From contig OX485808.1 of NCBI GenBank assembly GCA_950295325.1, positions 16,572,527-16,636,526 of the forward strand: a stretch of DNA of 64,000 bases. Reading direction: 5' to 3'. Of the stretch, positions 45,073 through 55,636 are shown one piece after another. Each line of letters starts with the position of its first letter. Within the stretch, counting starts at the first letter, position 1. The DNA comes from Polytrichum commune (taxonomy: Eukaryota > Streptophyta > Polytrichopsida > Polytrichales > Polytrichaceae). The position numbers and the translations under genes were made by a program. The notes beneath the pieces were generated by a model, which saw only the letters and a program-made list of their open reading frames with translations, had not been told where the DNA came from and searched no databases.

Positions 45073-48000
45073 CCGGAGACAGTTGTTGAAGGTGCTATTC
45101 TGAAGAAGATCAGGAAGGCAATTCTTCAAAGCCTCACAAGCTCTGCAGGACAGTAATACAGAATCCCAACAAACAGTTGTAAAAACTTACTAAACTATTT
45201 TCCTAGTCAACCTTGAAGTAATCAAATCTTTAAGTTATTCCTTTGTTTATTAAAAAACATTATGTGAAAAAAGGAACCAAGGTTACCTATTCATCTGATC
45301 ATTATTGACATCATTAAAACCATCTAAGAAACTCATATTTGTGGCCAATCAAATCAACCTCTCAGATAATTTTAATACTTTTAGATGTGCATGATGCAGG
45401 AGGCCTTTAGGTCAACCTACAAGGACATCAACTTCACGCAACCCCTAAACTAGAATTTTAGTGTACTTGAATGAAATCAACTTATTACCTCATGTTCTCA
45501 GAAAGACGAAGGTAACACCGAATAATATGTTTGAGCAGGCGCACAGAAGGCTGTTCAGCAAGCATCTGCACCATGTTTGCAAGAACTGCACTAACAGCAA
45601 AAAACCGCTCGGCTGTTGCACAAATATAGGCTAACCCCACATCATCCAGAAGAATTTTCTGCACTATAAATGTCGCTACCTGTCAATCAATACAACATTT
45701 TTGTGTGATTCTCTCATCTCCCACAACATACCAATCGCCTTGTGCAACATCTTCTTACCTCACAAGACATCTATTGAATAAAAGTACCTCACATAGATGA
45801 AATGTGAACACACAAAGCAGTGTTCATACTGAACTTCCATGGATTATTGTCGATAGAGTGTTTCTGTCACAATACTGTTTCTGTTATAGGAAATCAGGAG
45901 GTTTGCAAAATAAATATATGTGAGTCATGAATGCATAAACTAGCTTCACGTTCACTTCGAAAGTGACTGGAAGTACTTCCACTACGGTAGACAGGTCCTC
46001 AATGGTTACTTTTACCTATTCACTATCAAATACAACTCCAATTCACAAACTGTAAATTTTGGCTGATCTGCCAATGTGGATGGAGAAGCCAGGTTCAATC
46101 ACACACAGATTGGGAGCCCGCCTTGAATAGATATGAATTTCCAAATGTGACGGACAGGGAGCCATAACTTGGTCACATAGGCTCCCCAAATGATGTTGAC
46201 TATTGAGTCTAGAATGGTTAACAAATTCTTGAACAAATAGTTCAATCTCTTTTTAACACATGTCTTTTGGTGTCCGTTCTTGGATATAGGTGTCCATTTA
46301 AGATAAGTAACCAAATTAGGGCAAGAAAACTATTAACAACACTATAGGGCTGCCTAGAGCAAGAAACAGTTACACTCGAATCTTCAACCACTCACTATGT
46401 TCTCATTCTTTCACTCTAGTGGTGGGTAAGGTAGCAAATGAGACTATTGAGGATGCAGATCCAAAGAGGCTAATCTCACTTCCTAAGTCTGAATATTAAG
46501 CAAGAAAACATCAAAAAATCAACATGAAGGCAGCTTATCTTTGCATGGTCGCTGCACCCAAATAGCTAAGAGGTTAGGGTTTTGACGATCTTGGTGTCTA
46601 TGGAAATTGAATGAGAAGCTCTAGAAGATAGATTGTTTGTTGTGGAAAACGAGCAAGACTTGAAAAAGATATCATTTGAAGCAGCTGGGGATATTTCTTG
46701 ATGTTAGGTTTTGGTTTTAGTCATGTGCCAGCAAATATTTCAAACTAAAAATGCTTCATTGCTCAAAGCGTTTTTGATAGGATCACACTGCGTCAAACCG
46801 AGAAAAATCAGCACCAAAAAGTCAAAGCCAATTGACCTACGCATTTTCTTTAAGCCTACGTCAACACGAATTCTATACACCACTACAAAAGAAAAGGAAA
46901 AGAAGGTTACTCACAGTCTTTGAGAGTTCACTCCCCATTTCCATAGTTCGTAGACAAAGAGGAATAATCTCCGTGGAAAGAAGGAAGTTGATTACCTCCG
47001 TGTCATCTACCTGTAATGACCACCAGAACTCTGAATTTTAGTTCTCTAAGTATCAGCATATGGAACACACCATTCCATTCTGGGAACAAAATAGACGTAA
47101 TTGAGAATAAAATATAATATGGACAATGAGAACACACATGTATTGAACAATACTTGGACAAAGAAAATCATACAAGTAAACACCACCATTAATTAACCCT
47201 GTTCTTGATAAAAACAATATGTGAACTGTTCACAATTCACATTAAATCATCTAATACATTACATCTTTTCAGATGTGCACGAGTACAACATTGAGCTTTT
47301 TCTGAGACTCGAGTAAGAGGTCACCTTCACAAGGGCACCAATCACTCCGAGGCTTGTAAGTCGAAGGTACTCAAATGGTCTTGTCTTGCTAACTGTATTG
47401 AGAAAGGGATATAGATAGAGTGGAATGTGTGCTGCACCAGTACAAACCAGCATCTATTAGAACGCACAAGAACAAAATGTTCCAAATATACAAAAGAAAT
47501 GTGAAAGTCCAGATACATACTAAACTCCTTGTCAAACTTTTGAGAGCACCAATTTTAGGTGCCTTCAAAAGTTTGACATGATATTCATTTTTACATAACC
47601 GTCTCTTGGCCACAGTCAAACGCCTCCACTTCATTTCACCAAAATTTTGGGTTTCGACACCACTTGAACACTCCTTCAACATTACAAATTGTCAAAAGTG
47701 TGGCGAAGCTCCCTTCTAAAACATGAGTTTTTGAGAGACTTGAAGGGTAACTCTGGTATATAACAAAGAAAGAAAAGTGGGGGTTAAAGAGGATACCGTT
47801 TAAGAAAAGAGCCCGAGTGTCTGGATGGGAAGCCACACACTGCATGCAAAATAACATTCAAGGATCTGTTACTCAAAATCTGCAAACATAATATCTTGAC
47901 ACAGTGACACCACAGATAACCCTCTAAATCAACACAGTACAGCCCACTCCTGTCGTCTGAAAACATCTCTAAAGATCTTCAACAAAGTAAGCATCCTTAG

Positions 48001-49819
48001 CCAAGACATAGTGTAAGTTGGACATTATCATCAGCTCTAAACTGATACATCATCAACTGCCAAGCAAATGCTTTCATGTTACAGTGACGGTGAACGCCTG
48101 ACCTGAAGCAAGGCCAAGGCATTGCAGACTCGATTGGAAGCACCTGCAGTCAGTGTAGGTGGGGACAGCATAGGGTAGATAGACACAATTTCCTGGTTCA
48201 CAAGACACGTAGAACCCATTAGGACTACATCAGCCTTATCACATCACAAATTTGAAGAACTCATCACAATACTCTGTTGTTTAGGGTTGTTAGATTAACA
48301 AATTGCAAGTGACAACGTCTTCATTCACTCACATCAGACTTAAAACAATCAGAATTCCAGAAGAAAGGTACCATGTAGAGGACCAAAAGCCTTAATCTAC
48401 AGCCTATGAGGGGCATGGCCAAGTCCCTAAACTAAGAAATAACAACTTGACTGATGTTAAACAATACACATTTATACCGACAATTAAGAGCAGAGTTTAT
48501 GATATGAATATCAGTAACCACATAGAATCCATCAGGACTACATAGAGTGTCATCACATTAAAAATTTGAAGAATTCATCAGAATACTCTGTGACAACACC
48601 TTCCGTTCACTCACATCAGGCTTAAGACAATCAGAAGAAGCAGCCTTATTCCAAATGATAGATACCAGGTAGAGGACCAAAAAGGCTTAAGCTGCAGCCT
48701 AAGAGTCCCTAAACTAAAGAACTTGATTGACTGATGTAAACTATACACCTAACCAACAATTAAAAGTATGGTGTCCACATAGAATCCATCAGGACTAGAT
48801 AGACTCTTATCACATCAAAAACTTGAAGAATTCGTCACAATAGTCCATGACGACATCTTCATTCACTCACATCAGGCTTAAGAAAATCAGAAGTAACAGC
48901 TCTTATTCCAGATGGTAGATACCAGGTAGAGGACCGAAAGTCTTAAGCTCAGCCTATGAGGGAAAATAGCAAAGTCCCTAAACTAAAGAAATAATAAATT
49001 TGACTGATGTAAATTATACACCTTACCAACAATTAAAAACAGAATTTATGATGAGTATCAGTAACCACATAGAATCCACCTTGACTACATAAGAGCCTTA
49101 TCGCATCAAAAACTTGAAGAATTGCCACAACACTCCGTAACAACATCCTCATTCGCTCACATCAGGCTTAAAACAATCAGAAGAAGCAGCCCTTATTCCA
49201 GACGAGATATTGGGTAGAGGACCAAAGGGCTTGAGCTACAGCCTAATAGGGGAGTAGCCAACTCCCTAAACTAAAGATATAACGAATGTGACTGATATAT
49301 ACACCATTATGTCCAGAATTAAGAGCAAAAGAGTTCATATGATGAAAAAACAACAACAATGACCTCAACCACCATTATTAGGGGAAAATGACAAGAAAAA
49401 AACCTGAAGGAGAGCTGCTATGGTGCCACATGAATGCCATAGAATAGGAGCCAAGTCTGGAAACGCCTCCCTTTTCTGCAACAATTTCCCCACCAATCAA
49501 ATAAGTACATCACCCAGTGGAAGGTTCTCTCTCACCGGGAAAATTTTTTTTTTAAAAAACCTCAAATTCTGCCACACTTCCTACTCCAAAAATTTAATGA
49601 GAAAAGCTTACATGGAAGGGAAAAGCTCAAAAAAAGGGAGACACACCTCGATGCCAGCAATGCAAAATGCAATAACTTAACCTACAGCATAAACCTCCAC
49701 CTCGAAAATGGAAACCCAAAAGAACACCAAGAATTTCCAACCTTAGAAAGATCAAGGAGAGCATTTTCTCGCTGCTCCGGAACGATGAGTTCCAACACCA
49801 ACTGCTCCGCGCTCGACAT
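45073..49819 (-). CDS. CNOT9: CCR4-NOT complex subunit 9 (CNOT9/RCD1/CAF40), last exon not found
   Basis: Eight exons splice in frame with GT-AG borders: 49819-49742, 49475-49404, 48192-48103, 47839-47797, 47431-47325, 47010-46915, 45679-45489 and 45142-45073, giving 249 codons. The ATG at 49819 has A at -3. Diagnostic stretches are [111 protein letters not shown] and [16 protein letters not shown]. The family forms an armadillo-like helical fold of about 270-300 residues that docks on NOT1 in the cytoplasmic deadenylase complex and takes part in mRNA decay. The usual ending around RRWLQQL is missing: exon 8 ends CLR at a GTATGT donor, and reading through would stop at 45010. Identity is very secure; completeness is not. 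Confidence 0.93.
47520..47757. repeat. Foldback repeat within CNOT9 intron 4
   Basis: It fills most of the 365 bp intron 47432-47796. It is an uninterrupted copy of the family at 5305-5990. Arms 47530-47550 and 47558-47578 (TGTCAAACTTTTGA...) pair at about 19 of 21 positions around a 7-base loop. Confidence 0.7.
48208..49340. repeat. Four-unit tandem repeat filling CNOT9 intron 2
   Basis: Units start at about 48208, 48521, 48778 and 49068 (313, 257, 290 and about 270 bp). Each carries TAGAATCCATCAGGACTA-like, TTGAAGAATTC-like, TTCACTCACATCAGGCTTAA, GGTAGAGGACC and TCCCTAAACTAAAGA words. The array covers over 90% of the 1,211 bp intron (48193-49403) and stops just short of both splice sites. 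Divergence among units shows it is not very recent. Confidence 0.85.
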
Positions 49820-50321
49820 CGTACTACCGCCTTCCCCTGCTTCCCAAAATTTCTCGGTTTTCTCGACACCTTCAATCAATCTTCTAAAACCAACCGCTCA
49901 AACCCCGAACCCATAAAATCTCGATTACTTCGAGACTCCTCGCTACCGTCTCGCCACCATTCCCGCATGCGTTTCTCCGCCTCAGCCCTCCATGCTCCAA
50001 ACCCTAACACCTCAAAACTCACAACCCACTCGCCCCAAAACTTCGTCTTTCCTGCTCCGTTCCCCCCGATGCAGCCCCGCAAACTCGAAAACCGATCGCC
50101 CACAAAACAAATTGCGTGTCTGCGCTCGCAATGGCAGCGTTTCTCACCGACCAGCAACTCGGAGTGTGTGTTCGGGGTTGTGTGAGCAGCACTTCGTTTG
50201 TATTTTTGGTTCAATGTTGAGAGTCAAGTTAATAATAAGTCTTTCCCTCTTTCCAACCTCCCCAATTAGTTCGCGCCCTAACTTTAAAGTGAAAGTTGCG
50301 ACGCCAACAAGGTATCCAATA
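49820..50321 (-). promoter_or_regulatory. 5' untranslated and upstream region of CNOT9
   Basis: This region is GC-richer than its surroundings, with CG-containing stretches and a C/T-rich upstream face, as often seen at a broadly expressed promoter. No TATA box was recognised with confidence. It ends at the terminus of the Tigger element. The assignment rests on position only; open frames here are unsupported. Confidence 0.4.
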
Positions 50322-51588
50322 CAGTCTAACCTTGATAATGTCACCCTTGTTAATAGAACACCTTGTCACCTAAAAGTTTGAAACCGATTTTCATAGTGTA
50401 AAACTCCCTCGTTATTATCCCTATCACCCTTGGTAATGTCACTATTTTTTTCCAAAATTTGTAGTGTAAATGTGATAATACCAAGTATGGATGGATTGTA
50501 TGTGATGCTTGGATGATATTCATGGTGAGGTCAAGAAAGTTATAGATGGGTTTAATGCTTTTGTACTCTCCCATATCACTATCTTGTTCCTTCCACCAAA
50601 TGTGACTTCAGTTGTTTAGCCTTTGGATCAAGGAGTGATTGCAGCATTCAAAATGTGCTATAAGCGCGAGCTTGTTGCCTGGACTTTGCAACAAATTGAT
50701 AACAACTCAAATGAAGATTTGGGGAAACTGAATGTTGATCTATTTCAAGCTATGCTATGGTGTGTGGCGGCATGGCATGAATTAGATGATCAAACCATTA
50801 GAAATTGTTGGAGAAAGTCCGCCATATTGCCTACAGAGTGGAATGCAGATATCAACAATTTTGATGAACATATGAAGTCCAAAATGGAGGAAGCAACTTT
50901 GGAATTGGGCAATCTCATCGCCGCATTGAATTTGGGTTTGGATGTCGAAGGCAAGCCTGTAGAAAAACTTTGTCCTTTGGAGTACATAAACATGGAAGGT
51001 GAAGATGATTTTGAGGTGGAATATTCTACTGAGGAGCTTGTGCAATTAGTGCAAGATGGCGAACATGTTCTTGATTCCATGGAAGTAGACCCATTGATTG
51101 TTGATAGCAGTGATGATGAGTCTAAAGTAGTGAAGCTAAACGATGCACAAAAATATGCTAAAGATGTTTTGAATTTTATGGCTAGCCAAGGTTCTCAGAT
51201 TTTCAACACTCTAGAGTTGTTAGAAATGGAAAAAATCCATGACAAACTCATTAGAATTGGTGTTGCACATTTAAGATCAACAAAACAATGTGACATTAGA
51301 AGCTTCTTTGTCTCTAGTGAGAGGTCTTTACTTGATCTCAATGACACATTATGATGTGCTCTTGTTGTTATTCACAATTTTGAATTAGATTTTACATTCA
51401 AAAACATTGAAGTCTCATATTTGTTATTTTCTTTTTTACATTGCAATTTTATTTTGATTTTCTACCTTTTTTTATAATATCACATTATGCACAAATCTTC
51501 AAAATGTGACATTATCAAATATGTCACACCTTGTTTATATCACTCTTTTTGGTGAAACGGATGGTGTGACATTATCAAGGTTAGACTG
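50322..51588 (+). mobile_element. Tigger/pogo-type DNA transposon, internally deleted
   Basis: Perfect terminal inverted repeats of 23 bp begin CAGTCTAACCTTGATAATGT. TA flanks both ends (50320-50321 and 51589-51590), as expected for the Tc1/mariner superfamily. Subterminal copies of GATAATGTCAC-like words occur at both ends. At 1,267 bp it is too short for a full Tigger, and the front half of the transposase is missing. It lies about 500 bp upstream of the CNOT9 start codon. Confidence 0.88.
50554..51354 (+). pseudogene. Tigger transposase C-terminal remnant
   Basis: The frame reads HITILFLPPNVTSVV, a stop, then PLDQGVIAAFKMCYKREL, NVDLFQAMLWCVAAWHEL and IRNCWRKSAILPTEW. The LPPN-x(5-7)-QPxDQG block is a hallmark of Tigger/jerky-type DDE transposases, and its Asp is the third catalytic acid. 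The expected Gln codon before PLDQG is TAG (50618-50620), consistent with a CAG to TAG change. The CENP-B-like DNA-binding part and the first two catalytic acids are absent. A long acidic C-terminal tail (DSSDDESK) remains open to 51354. It cannot encode an active enzyme. Confidence 0.85.
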
Positions 51589-51949
51589 TAGTCCAAAGTT
51601 TCAAGACTACATTAAGAATATATATATACACATTTTGAGATAAGAAAAAGAGTCCATAGAAAACTAACAATTTTCAATCAAAATAATATGAAGTTACTAT
51701 GTATAGTGATGCATCAACAAAAGGAAAAGTTAGTTCATTCTCGACTTTTTAAATCTCTTGTGAACAACCATCTTTTCATATTGGAATGAGATCATTGCCA
51801 TTGACAAGGCAATTTCATGGGGAACACAATGACACCCATTGTGACCTTCCAAGCACCTTCCTCTCGGATGAAGTTTGCCTTCAAGAGTCAATCAAACAAT
51901 AAGCCCAAAACGGGCCTCTCGTGAAGTTAAGGGTTAATAGGTTTTTTAT

Positions 51950-54060
51950 GCCACGTCACTTCTGAATGTGTTTTGTTCGATGGTTTTGGGACATGTCACG
52001 ATACTTTTATTGGCTCTGTCTGTAAAATAGAGACTATGCATCAACTTCTTCGTTTCAAAAGCAAATTTCCTAACCACTTTGCATTCACACTTGGACGTTA
52101 CTTGTTCTTCTTATTTTTGGTCCACTTTATTTAATGTGGATGTTAACTATAGTTTATTTATGGAGAGAGAGAGAGAGAGAGAGCATTGAAAGAAATCTAG
52201 TTAACTATAGTTATTTTAGCAGTTCTTGATTATTTATTTTAAAATTTTCGGGTGATAAATGAGTAGCTTCAATACTTGACCCGCATTTGAGAAGAAGGTG
52301 CACAAAATCCAAGAGAGGTTTAGTATAGTAAATAGCCATGGATTGACATGAGCAAAGTGGACAACTACAATTGTAGGCTTTCATAGTAAAGGTCAAAGCC
52401 TCACGGTTCTACCATTTTCTTGTTTAAAGGATGCATTAAGAATTGTAGAACTCAACACGATGCTATGATAAATGTGTTGTCTTCGTGAATAGGTTGTCTC
52501 TTTACCCATGTAAATTAGTCAAAACCACATCACGAAATTTTATAACTATGTTTAGGTATACACCCAGAGAGCAAACACGGTAATATTCACATGTGTGGAA
52601 TGTCGATACATGAGTGTGCGACAATTTGATTGGACATATCTAGACACTCTAATTAAGTATTGGGCAGAAAGGTGCTCAAGCTGCATTGCCAAATAGTAGG
52701 TTTTTGGTGCCATGTCACTTTTTGACGACTTTTAATCAATAGTTGTGGGACATGTCATGACACTTTCAAAATGAATCATGCATTGATTATTGCAGAAGAA
52801 AATGATGCTATGATATATGCCGTATATGTAGAGGTTTCTCTCCGCATGTTTATGCCATAAACAAGACTTTGTCTCCAACAAGGTTTCCAACATCAACATC
52901 GCACCCTTGCCATGCCACGTCATTTTTCACATATTTTAATCAATAGTTTTGGGATATGTCATGACACTTTTGAATGATTGAATGAATTAAATAAATATTT
53001 TTGCTGAAAATGACATGATACTAGGTAAGTTATATGTACAAAACACATTTTCCTCTCCCGCATATTCTCACCTTATGAAAAAATTCCACCATCAAAAAGT
53101 TATCCAATAATGACATGGCACCATTGCCAAATGGTAGGTTTTTAGTGCCACGTCACATTTTTTACATGTTTTAAATAATAGTTTTGTGACATGTCATAAT
53201 ACTAGGATACATGTCCCTACGTAGAGGAGGTTTTCCTTCCCCGTAGTTGTTCATGTCATAAAGTAAATTCTTTGTCACCAAAATATATTTCATAATGAAC
53301 TACCGTAGCTTTTTATCACCTTGGGTTTTTGCCCAATAATTAATTAAAGTGTGAAAGTAAGTTAGGCAACCCAAAAAAAATATTCTAAAATTGCACATAT
53401 TCAAGAAGCAATTTAAAATAAGTCAAACATTCATCCAAGTTATTTCTATAATTCATGAATAGTTTTCCTAATTTCATCTATGGCGGCTACGACTTGCACA
53501 AACACTTTCCTTAACCAACATTCCTTACCCTAAAGTTTGGTTTTTTACTTGTATGTCACTTGTTGAAGTTATTTGATGTTGCTTTGTTGGATTCCAATGA
53601 ATGTCACTTGCAAAACTGTAATTTTAGGCATTCCTTTAAATTTTTTTTTTGGACATTCAACAAATTTTTTTTCCCAAAAAATTAGGCACCTTTAAAATTA
53701 ATTATTTTATGCCCATGCTACTAGAAGGCTACGGTAATATCATTTGTCAATGCTTTCAAAACATTGAATGTGTTCATTATTGTTGAACTTGACATGATCC
53801 TATGATACATGTGTAGAGGAGATATGTTCCTTCAATCCCCATTTGCTCATGGTGAAAGTATTAATAATCCATTACCAAAAGAATTTAAATAATCCAATAA
53901 TAGTGACATAGTACCATTTGTTGACACTTTCAAATCAAAGAATGCATTGATTGTTGTGGAAACTTACATGATACTATGATACATGTGTTAAGGTAAACAA
54001 GTATCTCTTTCCTCCCTCCAATGTTTCCCACCGTAACTAAAATTTCCATCACCAAAAGGC
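51950..54060. repeat. Degenerate tandem-like repeat, roughly 200-230 bp period
   Basis: GCCA(T/C)GTCAC, followed by TTTTAATCAATAGTT and GGGACATGTCATGACACTTT-like words, recurs at about 51950, 52709, 52914 and 53147 (spacings 205 and 233 bp in the last three). Partial units with ATGATACTATGATACATGTG lie near 53790 and 53970. A (GA)n run occurs at about 52161-52182. No gene. Confidence 0.6.
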
Positions 54061-54092
54061 GTCTATTAACATAGTGTCGTTACCACATGGTA

Positions 54093-54968
54093 CATTAAAT
54101 ATGATATTTAGTGTCATATGATATTTTATGTCAGTGTGGTAAATTTTTGGGTGACACTTTCTATGAATAAGTGAACAAATATTGTCATGGATGGTATATG
54201 AGTTCATCCATTGGCCAAAACCCTACCTTCTCTTGTCAATAACTCGTGATGAAATACTGTCATGGATGATTGAAATTTGGATGAAAATTCACTTGGTAAA
54301 TGACAGTAATCGCAACACTGTATATCTATAATCCCCTATTTTTTTACAAGGAATGAAATATAATATTGGGTTAACGTTTTAGTGTTGGTTAGAGTATACC
54401 GTGGTTTACAATTAGTAACGAGCAAGACAATTAGAATTGGTGACATATTTAGTGTAGTTTCTTTGGTGCTACGTCACCTTTTTCACAAATTTCATTCATC
54501 ATTTATGGGACATCTAACACGTTTGATTCTTGCAAATGAACCAAATGTTGCTAAAATCACAAATAAGATGTAAATAAAAATTGTATTTGATGTCACCAAT
54601 TCTATTTGTATTGCTCAATACTAATTGTAAACCACACGCGTAGTGTCACCAAAACTAAATGTAAACCTAACACTATTTTTCATTCATGGCCAAAAAAAAC
54701 AACTGGGCATTATAGTTTTACAATGTTGCATGTTATTGTTACTTATTCAGTGATCTTCATCCAAATTTTAATCATCCATCATTATATTTCATTACACAAA
54801 TGTTAGGATACAAAATACAATAAGATTCGTTTCAATAATTGGCATGGGTTTTATCCAAATTCCAATCATCCATGACAATATTTGTAATCTTATTTATTAA
54901 TAAGTGTCATTTTAAAATTTACCAAAGTGACATTAAATACCACATGACATTAAATACAATATTTAGAG
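54093..54968. mobile_element. TA-flanked foldback element, 876 bp
   Basis: TA lies on both sides (54091-54092 and 54969-54970). The left arm (CATTAAATATGATATTTAGT..., AATATTGTCATGGATG) and the right arm (ATTTAGAG inverted, with ATTGTCATGGATGATTGG) are inverted copies for 150 bp or more. A second inner pair (TTTACAATTAGTA...AGAATTGGTGACA) mirrors about 54410-54450 with 54590-54635. It is related to 33020-33618 and has no ORF of note. Confidence 0.65.
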
Positions 54969-55142
54969 TAGCATGGTACTATGACACATTCTAGGGAACG
55001 TTAGGAATAGTTTCTGGTTTAACCCTTAACCCTTAAGAGTTAAAGCTTTTAATGAGATGTTCTACAAAATAACATTCCCAAGGTATCCAACAAAAGAGTG
55101 CTCTTGGATGGAATTTTATAAGTGATGTGCTAGCTCTTCCAA

Positions 55143-55636
55143 GGGCCACTTCACACACGAGACTGAGAGCCCGTGACCATTACACTTCAAGCACTCTCAT
55201 TGGTGGAAAAGGCGGAGCCGGTCCAAGTTCACTTCCCACTACGCTTGAGGGACCAACGGAGTATGTGAATGCAAGATGGATGTAAAGTCAACATGGATTC
55301 CTACATGACATCAAGTGGGTCATATTTCATGGTCACTTGGATTATTTTCAAAAACCACCTCTTGGAGGTAGGTCTAACACAAAATCAGGAGACCGTGGCA
55401 CTCCGAATGCTCACAACCGTTCATTCATTCTATTTTATCTTGTGTGAAGACCCACATAAATAGGAAAGTCATTGAAATAGCATTTGGTTGAGGTCCGGTC
55501 ACAAATGGCTTTACACTTGAGGATCCGTGACCACACTACTTGATTTTGGAGGTGTGTTGGGATGGCCTTTGGACACTTTCTTTTGGGCTCTCACAATTTC
55601 ATGGTCACGGCTCTTGGCTCGTGTGTGAAGTGACCC
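55143..55636 (-). mobile_element. GGGCCACTTCAC-family MITE, copy 6, inverted
   Basis: Termini GGGCCACTTCACACACGAG and GTGAAGTGACCC (one change). The 494 bp body is the reverse complement of the copy at 7702. The flanking 3 bp do not match (CAA/TGG), so the duplication has decayed or the site has been altered. Confidence 0.75.

Noticed and set aside
49876-50214. 112-codon minus-strand ORF upstream of CNOT9 as a separate gene
   Set aside because: It overlaps the GC-rich 5' region of CNOT9, shows no domain and fits untranslated sequence.
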